Source: Clostridia bacterium (lineage in GTDB: Bacteria > Bacillota > Clostridia > Christensenellales > Borkfalkiaceae). Taken from it: 64,000 bases of DNA. Of this stretch, positions 17,982-27,270 are shown in pieces. The position numbers and the translations under genes are program-made. The notes beneath the pieces are model-generated. The model saw nothing but the letters and a program-made list of their open reading frames with translations. It was not told where the DNA came from and ran no database searches. The stretch is taken from contig JAGAKN010000004.1 of assembly GCA_017625565.1 (NCBI GenBank), forward strand, positions 38,888 to 102,887. The letters are read 5' to 3'. The number at the start of each line of letters is the position of its first letter. Position 1 is the first letter of the stretch.

Positions 17982-18019
17982 CCCCGCCCTGCCGAAAAAC
18001 GGCAGGGCGGGGAAGTTTT
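17982..18019 (-). terminator. pnp terminator; 37-bp hairpin repeat, copy 2
   Basis: CCCCGCCCTGCCG / CGGCAGGGCGGGG with an AAAAA loop. Read on the minus strand it is followed by TTTTGTTGT, a plausible terminator for pnp. Bases 17983-18019 are identical to 15267-15303. Confidence 0.7.
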
Positions 18020-18027
18020 GTATTCGA

Positions 18028-20127
18028 TTAGTCCATCTTTTCAAGCAATTTCAGGTCGATACCCTTTTCGCCGATCTTGATGATTTCTACCTTGACTTTG
18101 TCGCCAATATTGAGCACGTCTTCTACTTGGTTAACGCGTTGTTCGGAAAGTTTGGAAATGTGTACCATACCGTCTTTACCGGGCGCAAATTCTACAAATG
18201 CACCGATCTTGGAAAGGATACGTACGACTACGCCAACGAACATATCGCCAACTTCGGGATCGTGCGCGATGGATTGAACGATTGCTTTCGCGCGTTCCGC
18301 GTTTGCAACGTCGCCGTAGCAAGCGATACAAACCGTTCCGTCTTCTTCGATGTCGATCTTCGTACCCGTTTGTTCGATGATCTTATTGATCACTTTTCCT
18401 TGCTTACCAACAACATCGCCGATCTTTTCAGGATTGATCTTGAACGTGATGATCTTGGGCGCGTATTTGGAGAGTTGGGAATTGACTTCAGGGATACATT
18501 CGAGCATCTTACCCAAAATAAATCTTCTACCTTCTTGCGCTTGCGCAATCGCGTCGAGCATGATTTGTTCGGAAATACCTTTAATCTTGATATCCATTTG
18601 GATTGCCGTGATACCCTTTTCCGTACCTGCAACCTTAAAGTCCATATCGCCAAGGAAGTCTTCCAAGCCTTGAATGTCCGTCATGATCACGTACTTGCCC
18701 GTTTCGGGATCTTTGATAAGCCCCATCGCACAACCTGCAACCGGCGCTTTGATAGGCACGCCCGCGTCCATGAGCGCCATCGTCGAACCGCAAACGGACG
18801 CCATCGACGACGAGCCGTTGGACGACATAATGTCGGATACCACGCGGAGCGCGTACGGGAATTCGTCCGGGGACGGAATTACGGGAACAAGCGCGCGTTC
18901 TGCCAACGCGCCGTGGCCGATTTCACGACGACCGGGGCTTCTCAACGCCTTCGCTTCGCCCGTGCAGTAGCCAGGGAAGTTGTATTGATGCATATATCTC
19001 TTTTCTTCTTCTTCGTCAAGACCTTCCATGCGTTGCGCTTCGCCAAGCATACCGAGCGTACAAGTCGTCAACGCTTGCGTTTGACCACGGGTGAATACAG
19101 CCGAGCCGTGTACGCGGGGCAATACGCCGTGTTCGCACCAGATCGGACGTACTTCTTTCAAACCACGGCCGTCGGGACGAATGCCTTTATCGAAAATCTT
19201 CGCGCGAACGATTCCTTTTACGATATAGTAAATGGAGTCCTTCACTTCGCGCATTTGATCGGGATAAATTTCCGAGAAATGTTCGATGATTTCCGCTTCC
19301 GCTTGCGCTTGTCTATCTTGACGTTCTTGACGATCGAACGTGTCGAGTGCCGCGTAGAGTTTGTCGTAACCGTATGCTTTTACCGCTGCGTCCAATTCTT
19401 CAGGAATATGGTACAATTCCATTTCCTTCTTGGGTTTACCCGCAACTTTTGCGATTTCTTCAATAAACGCGCAAACTTTTTTGATTTCTTCGTGACCGTA
19501 CATAATCGCGCCGACCATTTCCGCGTCGGTCACTTCGTTCGCGCCTGCTTCGATCATCAAAATCGCGTCTTTCGTACCTGCCAAGGAAAGGTGAATCGCA
19601 CTCTTCGCTTTTTCTTCCACGGTAGGGTTGATGATATACTTGCCGTCGATCATACCGACGATAACCGAACCCGTAGGCCCTGCCCAAGGAATATCCGAAA
19701 TCGAAAGTGCTACGGACGAACCGATCATTGCAAGGGGCTCAGGCGCGATATCAGGATCTACCGACAAAGCCGTTGCAACGACGACTACGTCGTTGAAAAT
19801 TCCCTTCGGGAACAACGGACGAATAGGACGGTCGATCAAACGGCTAACCAAAATCGCCTTGTCAGACGCGCGACCTTCTCTCTTTTTAAATCCACCAGGG
19901 ATCTTCCCTACGGCGAACATCTTTTCTTCATAGTCTACCGACAACGGGAAGAAATCCATACCTTCTCTTGCTTTTTCCGACATACATACCGTCACGTTTA
20001 CGGCAGTATCACCGCAACGTACCAAGCACGCGCCGTTGGCTTGTTCGGCGTATTTGCCGATTTCGATAACGAGTTCTTTCCCCGCATAGTCTGTTTTGAA
20101 TACTTTAAAATTTTCTAACGCTGGCAT
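18028..20127 (-). CDS. pnp: Polyribonucleotide nucleotidyltransferase (PNPase)
   Basis: Phosphorolytic 3'-5' exoribonuclease of mRNA turnover (699 aa, usual length). Two RNase PH domains are joined by an alpha-helical linker: the first holds GFFKKREGR-like PGGFKKREGRASDKAILVSR, the second PGRREIGHGALAERAL. A KH domain contains GKQGKVINKIIEQTG near 565-580. A C-terminal S1 domain has GMVHISKLSEQRV. AGGAG precedes ATG 20127. Downstream of rpsO on the same strand, as in many bacteria, but a terminator separates them. The leader carries a hairpin that could serve autoregulation. Confidence 0.97.
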   Translation of the reverse strand: MPALENFKVFKTDYAGKELVIEIGKYAEQANGACLVRCGDTAVNVTVCMSEKAREGMDFFPLSVDYEEKMFAVGKIPGGFKKREGRASDKAILVSRLIDRPIRPLFPKGIFNDVVVVATALSVDPDIAPEPLAMIGSSVALSISDIPWAGPTGSVIVGMIDGKYIINPTVEEKAKSAIHLSLAGTKDAILMIEAGANEVTDAEMVGAIMYGHEEIKKVCAFIEEIAKVAGKPKKEMELYHIPEELDAAVKAYGYDKLYAALDTFDRQERQDRQAQAEAEIIEHFSEIYPDQMREVKDSIYYIVKGIVRAKIFDKGIRPDGRGLKEVRPIWCEHGVLPRVHGSAVFTRGQTQALTTCTLGMLGEAQRMEGLDEEEEKRYMHQYNFPGYCTGEAKALRSPGRREIGHGALAERALVPVIPSPDEFPYALRVVSDIMSSNGSSSMASVCGSTMALMDAGVPIKAPVAGCAMGLIKDPETGKYVIMTDIQGLEDFLGDMDFKVAGTEKGITAIQMDIKIKGISEQIMLDAIAQAQEGRRFILGKMLECIPEVNSQLSKYAPKIITFKINPEKIGDVVGKQGKVINKIIEQTGTKIDIEEDGTVCIACYGDVANAERAKAIVQSIAHDPEVGDMFVGVVVRILSKIGAFVEFAPGKDGMVHISKLSEQRVNQVEDVLNIGDKVKVEIIKIGEKGIDLKLLEKMD

Positions 20128-20163
20128 TGTAAAATTCTCCTTTTCTCTAATTCTTTTTTTGTT

Positions 20164-20236
20164 CTTGTCCGTTTGCGTCGCCCGACGGCAAACGGGTATT
20201 TTTACGGATTTCGCTTATGCCAAGGCTTGTCCGTTT
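20164..20236 (-). promoter_or_regulatory. pnp leader: hairpin and direct repeats
   Basis: An inverted repeat at 20169-20195 (CCGTTTGC/GCAAACGG with an inner GTC/GAC) lies about 40-70 nt before the pnp start. CTTGTCCGTTT is repeated at 20164-20174 and 20226-20236. In several bacteria PNPase controls its own synthesis through a 5' leader stem cut by RNase III, and this stem could play that part (inference). Confidence 0.45.
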
Positions 20237-20250
20237 TTTCCTTGTCTACA

Positions 20251-20279
20251 CAAAAAGAGCGAGTTAAAATAACCCGCCC
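20251..20279 (-). terminator. rpsO terminator
   Basis: Minus strand GGGCGGGTT / AACTCGCTC (9 pairs, two G-U) followed by TTTTTG, 14 bp after the rpsO stop. It separates rpsO from pnp. Confidence 0.75.
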
Positions 20280-20292
20280 TTTCGTGCTTGCA

Positions 20293-20547
20293 TTATTTTC
20301 TGAGCCCCAACGCTTCGATAACAGCCCGATATCTTTCGATATCTTTCGCTTTAAGATAGTCAAGCAAACCACGACGCTTACCTACCATCTTCAAAAGCCC
20401 ACGACGAGAGTGGTTATCAAGCTTGTGGGTTTTCAAATGCTCGTTGAGGTGGTTAATTCTTTCCGTCAACAATGCGATTTGTACTTCAGGCGAACCCGTG
20501 TCGCCTTCGTGTGCTGCAAATTTTGCAATAATTTCGTTCTTTTCCAT
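20293..20547 (-). CDS. rpsO: 30S ribosomal protein S15
   Basis: Primary 16S rRNA-binding protein of the small subunit platform. 84 aa, slightly shorter than the usual 88-89 because the N-terminus is trimmed ([20 protein letters not shown]). Conserved [20 protein letters not shown] and the [22 protein letters not shown] segment are intact. AGGAGG lies 10 nt before the ATG. Located upstream of pnp, the usual pairing. Confidence 0.97.
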   Translation of the reverse strand: MEKNEIIAKFAAHEGDTGSPEVQIALLTERINHLNEHLKTHKLDNHSRRGLLKMVGKRRGLLDYLKAKDIERYRAVIEALGLRK

Positions 20548-20629
20548 TTCTTTTTATCCTCCTATGGAACGTATCTCGTACTGCTAAGCGCAACGTGGAG
20601 AATCGATCCGCCTGGCAGCCGTTATTACT

Positions 20630-20658
20630 ATTTTAACACATTCTTTCAAGAATGTAAA
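20630..20658 (-). promoter_or_regulatory. rpsO promoter with palindromic spacer
   Basis: Minus strand TTTACA (20653-20658), 17 bp, TAAAAT (20630-20635). The spacer holds a palindrome at 20638-20655, ACATTCTT-TC-AAGAATGT (8-bp arms), a possible operator. Confidence 0.5.
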
Positions 20659-20695
20659 TTGAATTTGCGTCGTTTTTCTCTTTTTTTTCGGAAAA

Positions 20696-22069
20696 TCACC
20701 CGAAAAACCGCCTTTTTTTAGCGATACTCCCGTCGATTCCGTCGATATAGGTTTTCAAGTCTTTCGGGGTAGCCAAACGCTCGATCAATCCTTTCTCGTG
20801 GAAAACGCGTTTGGATACGGCGTTTGCGCCCACCGCCAAGTTGTTGGTAATTTCTTCCATAATATCCACGTTATACACGCACGCCTTATCCGGTTTCGTC
20901 CAACCGACGTTTTCATTATTCCCCACTTGATATTTTTGCCTATACATATAATAAGGAACGTATCCCTTTTCTTGTAAAATATTGCGAGAAGAGAGCACCA
21001 TCTCCGAAATACGATCGTTTTCCAAATACGCCGTTTCTTCTTTGAGTTTTGCACCCGATTTTAACGACAAACAATGCACCGTAATATTCTCCGCGCCCGT
21101 TTCCACGGCACATTCTACCCCCCGAGTAAACACTTCCGCGGTTTCGTCCGCAAGCCCTGCGATCAAATCCACGTTGACGGTAAACCCGTATTTTGCAGAC
21201 ATCTCATAGGCGCGGTAAAAATCCGCCACCGTATGTTTGCGTCCGATTTGCCGTAAGGTTTCGTCGGAAAACGTTTGCGGATTAATACAAATACGATTTA
21301 CCCCATACTCTTTTAAAAGCGCCAACTTTTCTTCTGTGAACACGTCAGGACGCCCTGCTTCTACGGTATATTCGCAAGTAGGCTTGTCCGCAAATATCGG
21401 CGCAATGCTTTCAAGCACCGTTGCTAGCTCCTTTTCTTCCAAGGCAAACGGCGTGCCACCGCCTACGTACACGCTACGCAAATTCCCGATGAGTTCGGGG
21501 GCGACGGCTAATTCCCGTTGTAAACACTCTAAATACGTCGGTAAAAACACCCGAGTTTTATCGATCGGCGCGGTAATAAACGAACAGTAGGCGCATTTCG
21601 TCGGACAAAAGGGCAGGGACACGAACAAATCCGTATTCCCGTCCACTTTCTCGTAAATCCCGTTTTGCGCCTGTAAAATATCCGCCACCAAACGAATATT
21701 CCCATCGTTAACGCCCATTTCGCGGAATAATTCCGCAAAATCCCGTCCGTTTTCGCGTTCCATATACGCAAGTTTGGTCGGACGAATACCCGTCAACGCA
21801 CCCCAAGGCATTCTTTCGCCGTATTTTTCACTCAAAATACGATATAAACCAAGCTTCGCAAATCGACGTTCTAAACGCTTAAATTCCAACTCGTCGCATA
21901 CCTGCCCCGTATTTTCGAACGAAAACGCGCGTCCGTCCACCACGAAACGATTGAAAAAAACACCCTTTTCGAACGAAAAAGAGTGTTCGATACTCTCAGG
22001 GCGGTTTTTAAACAACCGCGCCACGTCCAAGAGTTCGTTTTCCAAAAAAGCGCAATCCGTCGTAAACAT
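20696..22069 (-). CDS. hemZ: HemZ-type radical SAM protein (coproporphyrinogen III oxidase-like)
   Basis: 457 aa, anaerobic coproporphyrinogen dehydrogenase-like radical SAM enzyme of the HemZ subgroup. An N-terminal accessory region (1-140, with PWGALTGIRPTKL) precedes the SAM core, whose [4Fe-4S] motif CPTKCAYC is at 155-162. VGGGTPFALEE follows near 202-212, with radical SAM strand residues after it. No other haem biosynthesis gene is in the window. HemZ homologues occur in this gene order in many Clostridia, so the physiological substrate is not certain. 11 bp after the MBL gene. Confidence 0.88.
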   Translation of the reverse strand: MFTTDCAFLENELLDVARLFKNRPESIEHSFSFEKGVFFNRFVVDGRAFSFENTGQVCDELEFKRLERRFAKLGLYRILSEKYGERMPWGALTGIRPTKLAYMERENGRDFAELFREMGVNDGNIRLVADILQAQNGIYEKVDGNTDLFVSLPFCPTKCAYCSFITAPIDKTRVFLPTYLECLQRELAVAPELIGNLRSVYVGGGTPFALEEKELATVLESIAPIFADKPTCEYTVEAGRPDVFTEEKLALLKEYGVNRICINPQTFSDETLRQIGRKHTVADFYRAYEMSAKYGFTVNVDLIAGLADETAEVFTRGVECAVETGAENITVHCLSLKSGAKLKEETAYLENDRISEMVLSSRNILQEKGYVPYYMYRQKYQVGNNENVGWTKPDKACVYNVDIMEEITNNLAVGANAVSKRVFHEKGLIERLATPKDLKTYIDGIDGSIAKKRRFFG

Positions 22070-22080
22070 AGTTTTTCCTT

Positions 22081-22704
22081 TTACACGTCGATCATAAACG
22101 GGTTGGTTTTCCGTTCGCGATCGAGCGAAGTATCTTCTTCGTGTCCTGCGTACACGGGCATATCTCCGTCGAGCGCGGACAATTTTTTTAAACTCTGCCG
22201 TAAAGCGGACAAATCCCCCGTCGGAAAATCCGTCCTACCAATCGAGCCTGCAAACAGCGTATCCCCCGTGAACAAGTATTTCTTGCCCTGCTCGTCCGTT
22301 ATAAGATAACAAACGCTACCCTGGGTATGCCCTGCCGTCAACAACGTCGTTATGGAAATTCCGCAAAATTCCCGTGTTTCTCCGTCCGAGAGCGTGCCGT
22401 CCACGCGGTAAAAACTTCTCGGCGCGCCGAACGCGTCAAACAAATCCGCGAAAGTTCCGACGAGCGGTTTTTCCTGCTCCGAGCAAAATACTTTCGCACC
22501 CTGTTCCTGCAAAACGCGTACTCCGCCGACGTGATCGAAATGACAATGCGTCAATAGAACGTATTCCGCGCGCAACCCGAGCTTGATGAGTTCCCCGTCG
22601 ATCCGCGATTGCGCCGGATCGATAACAACGGCTGTCTTGCCGTCCGCGGTCAACACGTACGTATTCGCCCCGAACGCGCGTGGCGTGATTTTGATAATTT
22701 GCAT
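22081..22704 (-). CDS. MBL-fold metallo-hydrolase (glyoxalase II-like/YcbL-like)
   Basis: 207 aa from ATG 22704 (AAGG 9 nt upstream); GTG at 22710 would add two residues. The metal site reads THCHFDHVGG instead of the usual THxHxDH; the H-x-H-x-D-H pattern HCHFDH is kept. Further ligands are in AGHTQGSVCYL, FTGDTLFAGSIGRTDFPTGD and the terminal YAGHEEDTSLDRERKTNPF. The C-terminal glyoxalase II substrate domain is missing, as in YcbL-type enzymes. It usually sits after rel in Clostridia; the specific substrate is unknown. Confidence 0.88.
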   Translation of the reverse strand: MQIIKITPRAFGANTYVLTADGKTAVVIDPAQSRIDGELIKLGLRAEYVLLTHCHFDHVGGVRVLQEQGAKVFCSEQEKPLVGTFADLFDAFGAPRSFYRVDGTLSDGETREFCGISITTLLTAGHTQGSVCYLITDEQGKKYLFTGDTLFAGSIGRTDFPTGDLSALRQSLKKLSALDGDMPVYAGHEEDTSLDRERKTNPFMIDV

Positions 22705-22718
22705 ACCCACAACCTTGA

Positions 22719-24854
22719 TTAGGACAAAGACGTGATACGATGCACCTCGTAAATGCGCTTGTCCGCCTGTAATTTTTTAATGAGCATATCCATTTCCGAG
22801 ATATCCGTTAAGGAAATGGACGCTTCCAACACCGCGTCGTGATTCTTATCAATTCTGCCGTTGATCGACGTAATGGAAAGTTTCAATTCCGCAACGACGA
22901 GCGAGAGCACGGAAAGCGCCGCACCTTGATCGGTTGCACGGATCGCGATATTCGCGTTGTATCGTTGTTTTGTTCCCGCTTCGATTTGCCAAGTCGCCGG
23001 CAATAAACGCTCCTTGTCCACGCCACCGATATTCGGACAATCACCACGGTGAATGACCACTCCGCGTCCACGGGACGTATACCCGACGATTTTATCCCCA
23101 GGCACGGGCGAACAACACCCTGCAAACCGCACGAGCATCCCTGCCTGTCCGTTGACAAGCACCCCACCGGGTGTTTTCCGACCGCCGTCGCTTGTGCGAA
23201 TTTCAAACGCTTGCGGAGATTTCTTGCGATAGAAATCAATCAGCTTAAAAAGAATTTGGTTTACGGAAATCGAACCGTAGCCCACCGCCGCAAACATTTC
23301 GTCCGTTTCGTTGAACGAGAACCGTTCGGAAATACGTTGAAAACTCTCATCTGTGAGCAACGTCGAGAGCGTAAATCCACGTTTTTTCGCTTCTTCTTCC
23401 AGCTTGTCTTGACCGATACGGATATTTTCTTCTTTTAACTCGTTCTTATAGAACTGCCGTATCTTGGCTTTTGCGCTGGACGATTTGATAAATTTCAACC
23501 AATCCCGCGACGGGCCTTTGGAGTTCGGCGACGTAATAATTTCTACCACGTCCCCCACCTGCAACGTCGTCGTCAGGGGCACGATCTTTGAATTGACTCT
23601 TGCTCCCGTACAACGGTTGCCGACTTCCGAGTGAATGGCATACGCAAAATCCACGGGCGTCGCTTCAGGCGGCAAGGAAATGACCTTACCGCGTGGTGTG
23701 AACACCAACAACTCGTGGCTGTAAAGCTCGGTTTTGAGGGCGCTAATGAACTCTTTAGAGTCCTTCAAATCGCCCTGCCATTCCATCACTTCGCGAAGCC
23801 AAGTGAGTTTGCTTTCCACTTGCCCGTTGTTGCCTTCTTTGTATTTCCAATGCGCCGCGATCCCGAATTCTGCAATCCTGTGCATTTCTTCGGTACGGAT
23901 TTGGATTTCAAACGGTTGCCCAAACCGCGTCATAACCGTCGTATGCAGGGATTGATATTTGTTGGGTTTTGGCGTTGCGATATAGTCTTTAATCCGCCCG
24001 GGTATGGGTTTCCACTTTTCGTGAATTGCGCCAAGTACGGTATAGCAAGCCTTGACGTCTTCAACGATTACCCGCACCGCCGTCAAATCGTAAATTTGAT
24101 CCAGCGTTTTTTCTTTCGTGATCATTTTTTTATAGATGGAATAGAAATGTTTGGGTCTACCGAATACTTCGCCTTCCACCCCGTCGTCTTTCATCAGTTC
24201 CTTGATTTCCTCGACGATTTTGTTAACGAATTCCTTGCGTTCCGAAAGCCGTTCGCGAATATTGACAACCAACGTTTCGTAGGCTTCGGGATCGAGATAT
24301 TTCAAGCACAAGTCTTCCAACTCGCACTTGATTTGCGAAATACCCAACCGCCCGGCAAGCGGCGCGTAAATTTCCAACGTTTCGTTCGCCATACGTTGTT
24401 GGCGTTCCTGCGAAAGGAAGTTTAACGAACGCATATTGTGCAACCTGTCCGCAAGCTTGATAATGATAACGCGCACGTCTTTCGCCATCGCCACAAAAAT
24501 CTTGCGAAAGTTCTCCGCCTCCGCGTCTTCTTGGGACTTGAATACGATTTTTTCAAGCTTTGTCACTCCGCTTACCAAGTCCAAAACTTCATCGCCGAAT
24601 TCCCGTTTGATATCTTCGGCGGTGGAATCGGTATCTTCGATAACGTCGTGCAAAAGCGCCGCGGCTATCGTCGCGGAATCCAACCCCAAATCCATCAAAA
24701 TATCCGCTACTGCACACGGATGGATAAAATAGGGCTCTCCCGAGGCGCGTTTTTGGTTGGCGTGCGCCCTTTCGGCATAATCGTACGCCTTGACGAGCAT
24801 TTCGCTGTCCGTCAAGGAATATACCTGTTTAATTTTCTCCAAAGTCTTTTGCAT
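22719..24854 (-). CDS. relA: Bifunctional (p)ppGpp synthetase/hydrolase Rel
   Basis: Stringent-response alarmone enzyme (711 aa). The start is ATG 24854 (MQKTLEKIKQVYSL) after AAGGAAGGTT; a further upstream start would add ten residues and overlap recJ. The N-terminal hydrolase domain keeps the HD motif at 69-70 (LLHDVIEDT). The synthetase domain carries KPNKYQSLHTTV. TGS domain (LLVFTPRGKVISLPPEATPVDFAYAIHSEVG) in the middle, zinc-finger region with GCCSPVPGD and a C-terminal ACT domain. Both catalytic halves look intact. 8 bp after recJ. Confidence 0.96.
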   Translation of the reverse strand: MQKTLEKIKQVYSLTDSEMLVKAYDYAERAHANQKRASGEPYFIHPCAVADILMDLGLDSATIAAALLHDVIEDTDSTAEDIKREFGDEVLDLVSGVTKLEKIVFKSQEDAEAENFRKIFVAMAKDVRVIIIKLADRLHNMRSLNFLSQERQQRMANETLEIYAPLAGRLGISQIKCELEDLCLKYLDPEAYETLVVNIRERLSERKEFVNKIVEEIKELMKDDGVEGEVFGRPKHFYSIYKKMITKEKTLDQIYDLTAVRVIVEDVKACYTVLGAIHEKWKPIPGRIKDYIATPKPNKYQSLHTTVMTRFGQPFEIQIRTEEMHRIAEFGIAAHWKYKEGNNGQVESKLTWLREVMEWQGDLKDSKEFISALKTELYSHELLVFTPRGKVISLPPEATPVDFAYAIHSEVGNRCTGARVNSKIVPLTTTLQVGDVVEIITSPNSKGPSRDWLKFIKSSSAKAKIRQFYKNELKEENIRIGQDKLEEEAKKRGFTLSTLLTDESFQRISERFSFNETDEMFAAVGYGSISVNQILFKLIDFYRKKSPQAFEIRTSDGGRKTPGGVLVNGQAGMLVRFAGCCSPVPGDKIVGYTSRGRGVVIHRGDCPNIGGVDKERLLPATWQIEAGTKQRYNANIAIRATDQGAALSVLSLVVAELKLSITSINGRIDKNHDAVLEASISLTDISEMDMLIKKLQADKRIYEVHRITSLS

Positions 24855-24862
24855 AACCTTCC

Positions 24863-27187
24863 TTAAGCCTGTTGCAAGGCGCACACTCTTTTGTAAATTT
24901 TTGAATTGTTCAGCTTGGCTTTAACGCCACGGTATACTGTCAAACGCCCGTTTTCAAACGCGATCAAACCGAGTTCTTCAAATACGTGCAAGGCGAATAT
25001 AAACTCTTTATGGTCAAATCCCAAGCCGTCGCATGCGTAAGTCAATTTTTCTGCCGTATCGCCAACAAGCGAGTAAAATTCCCGTCGGATTGCCGCGAAA
25101 ATATCCAACAGTCGTTCCCTTTCTACGGGTAAATCTTGGAACATTTTATAACCGCAAATTTCACGGTTTACGTACACCCGTCTACCTTCCAACGCCGAGA
25201 GATTGAAATCGGAGGGCGTATCCAAGAAAACAAAATCCCTAAATCCTGACAAATCCGCGTCCGACGCAGGCGAAACGATGAGAAGGTTCGCAAGGTTTTT
25301 AGACGTCGGATAAAACAAATCACAGTTCCCTTTTTCTAACTCCTCGTAAAACTGCAACGTCCGACGATCGGATGCAATCAAGCAAAGCCCGTACGCGCAT
25401 TCCTTGCGTTTTTCCGCAATCAACGCCTTTATTTCCGCCGTCGATAACCGGGTGATCTTTACGTCTACGGGCGGAGCGTAGGTACGGCTAACGGCATTTG
25501 CAAAAATCCCTTCCGCCGTTTTTTTGCCTGTCCTGCCGTCGTAAACGAGATCCCGAACAAGCCCTCTTACGTATTCCCTACCCTTATACTTGGACAAGGT
25601 CACTTCCAAAACAAATTCTTTTTTTACGTCGCTCTCGATAATTTTCAGGTTCTTTACCCCCGAAAAATACGTTAGATCGATTAGCTCGTTTTTTATCGAC
25701 AAATGCGGAGTATGCGGTTTCAAGAATTTCACGTCGCAAGCCCCCGCCTGCAAAGAGAACAACGGACGTCTATGCCCTACGCCGTACGGTTCCATTGCCA
25801 TCAACTCCCGCGCGAACTTTCCCGAAATTTGCGAAGTGATTTCCCCGCAAACGAACAGACTTTGTTCGAACTGCTCTTGCTCGTACACACGCGAGATTTC
25901 TTCGTTCAACGCGCACTCTAACTCGTCAAATTTATCGGCACGGAGATTAATCCCCGCCGCTTGCGCGTGTCCGCCGAACTCTTCAATCAAATCCCCGCAA
26001 TTCTTCAGGGCGTTAAAAATGTTGACGCTGTCGATACTGCGCGCGCTACCCTTTAACATATCCCCGTAATGCACGAATAACAACGTCGGGCGGTTATATT
26101 CTTCCGCGATCCGCGCCGCGACGATCCCGATAAATCCTGCATTCCAACTCTCGTCAGAGAGCATAATCACTTTCCCGTACGCACCCTTTTCCAAGAGTTT
26201 TTGTTTCGCGGAAAGATACAATTCGTCGCAACATTTTTGACGCTCGGTATTGTATAGGCAAAGTTGCGTAGCCAATTCGTACACGTCGCTTTCACGTTCC
26301 GCGATAAACAAGCGGAACGCGGCATACGCGTTGCCCATTCTGCCTGCCGCATTCACGCGCGGAGCAACGTTAAACGCCAACGTTTGCGCCGTAATCCCTT
26401 CGTACGTTTTCCCGATCAACATGGAAAAACAGGGGCGTAAATTTTCGTTGAATACTTTCAGCCCTTCGGTGACGATATCGCGGTTTTCCCCAAGCAAGGG
26501 TACGCTATCCGCGACGGTGGCGAGCGTTGCAAAATCCAAATATTGATATGCTTTTTCGCCGATCAACGCGCAGGCTAATTTAAACGCAACCCCTGCTCCA
26601 CAAAGGTTGTCATAAGGATAATCGTCGTCGAGTTTGGGATTGACAATAATGCAATCAGGCAACGTTTCGGGCAGTTCGTGGTGATCGGTGACGATCACGT
26701 CCGATCCGAGCTCATAGATATATTGTGCTTCTTTCGCACAGGAAATACCACAGTCGACCGTGATAAACAGCTCGGGATTGCATTCTTCGAAAATCCGATC
26801 GATCGCCTCGATCGATAAACCGTATCCGTCCGCGCGTTCGGGGATATAAATACGGGCGTCAATCCCGAAATCTCGCAAGGCGTAGTACATAATCGCCGAA
26901 GCGCATACCCCGTCCGCGTCGTAGTCGCCGAATACGACTACCGTGCGGTGCTCCTCTCTTGCCGTCGTGATCAAATCCACCGCTTCTTTCATGCCCTGCA
27001 TTAAAAACGGCGAAAGAAAATTCTTTTTGGAAGGTTGCATAAACCGACGGATCTTTTGCGCGGTATTCACTCCGCGTGCGTACAAAATCCGCGTGATTTG
27101 TTCCGTCAAACCCGTTTCTTCCGCTAACTTAGCAATCGTATGCAGTTGTGCTTCCGAAAATACGTATTCGGGAACAATTTTTTTCAT
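24863..27187 (-). CDS. recJ: Single-stranded-DNA-specific exonuclease RecJ
   Basis: 774 aa. DHH-family 5'-3' exonuclease for recombination and mismatch repair. Catalytic motifs: FGDYDADGVCASA near 88-100, FITVDCGISC near 140-149, VTDHHELPE near 166-174, and GAGVAFKL. The DHHA1 part contains GGHAQAAGINL. A C-terminal extension beyond the core (about 560-774) is typical of clostridial RecJ, with no clear motif. Upstream of rel in the secDF-recJ-rel cluster. AAGGTAGCT precedes the ATG. Confidence 0.95.
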   Translation of the reverse strand: MKKIVPEYVFSEAQLHTIAKLAEETGLTEQITRILYARGVNTAQKIRRFMQPSKKNFLSPFLMQGMKEAVDLITTAREEHRTVVVFGDYDADGVCASAIMYYALRDFGIDARIYIPERADGYGLSIEAIDRIFEECNPELFITVDCGISCAKEAQYIYELGSDVIVTDHHELPETLPDCIIVNPKLDDDYPYDNLCGAGVAFKLACALIGEKAYQYLDFATLATVADSVPLLGENRDIVTEGLKVFNENLRPCFSMLIGKTYEGITAQTLAFNVAPRVNAAGRMGNAYAAFRLFIAERESDVYELATQLCLYNTERQKCCDELYLSAKQKLLEKGAYGKVIMLSDESWNAGFIGIVAARIAEEYNRPTLLFVHYGDMLKGSARSIDSVNIFNALKNCGDLIEEFGGHAQAAGINLRADKFDELECALNEEISRVYEQEQFEQSLFVCGEITSQISGKFARELMAMEPYGVGHRRPLFSLQAGACDVKFLKPHTPHLSIKNELIDLTYFSGVKNLKIIESDVKKEFVLEVTLSKYKGREYVRGLVRDLVYDGRTGKKTAEGIFANAVSRTYAPPVDVKITRLSTAEIKALIAEKRKECAYGLCLIASDRRTLQFYEELEKGNCDLFYPTSKNLANLLIVSPASDADLSGFRDFVFLDTPSDFNLSALEGRRVYVNREICGYKMFQDLPVERERLLDIFAAIRREFYSLVGDTAEKLTYACDGLGFDHKEFIFALHVFEELGLIAFENGRLTVYRGVKAKLNNSKIYKRVCALQQA

Positions 27188-27218
27188 AGCTACCTTCTTT
27201 TTATCAAGCTCTATTGTT

Positions 27219-27258
27219 AAGGGCGGGAGAAATTCAACCTCCTCCCGCCCTTGTCGTT
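27219..27258. terminator. Hairpin between secF and recJ
   Basis: AAGGGCGGGAG / CTCCCGCCCTT (11 bp), with GTCGTTTTT on the plus strand only. It lies in the minus-strand secF-recJ gap and may limit read-through from secDF into recJ. Confidence 0.45.
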
Positions 27259-27270
27259 TTTCCGTCTATT

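Noticed and set aside
15267..18019. Insertion sequence flanked by direct repeats
   Set aside because: No transposase, and the repeats are hairpins that can act as terminators; treated as a repeat finding only.
18127..20118. Long open frame on the plus strand opposite pnp (663 codons)
   Set aside because: pnp on the minus strand is unmistakable; the antisense frame is Arg/Phe-rich with no motif and no ribosome site, a by-product of codon bias.
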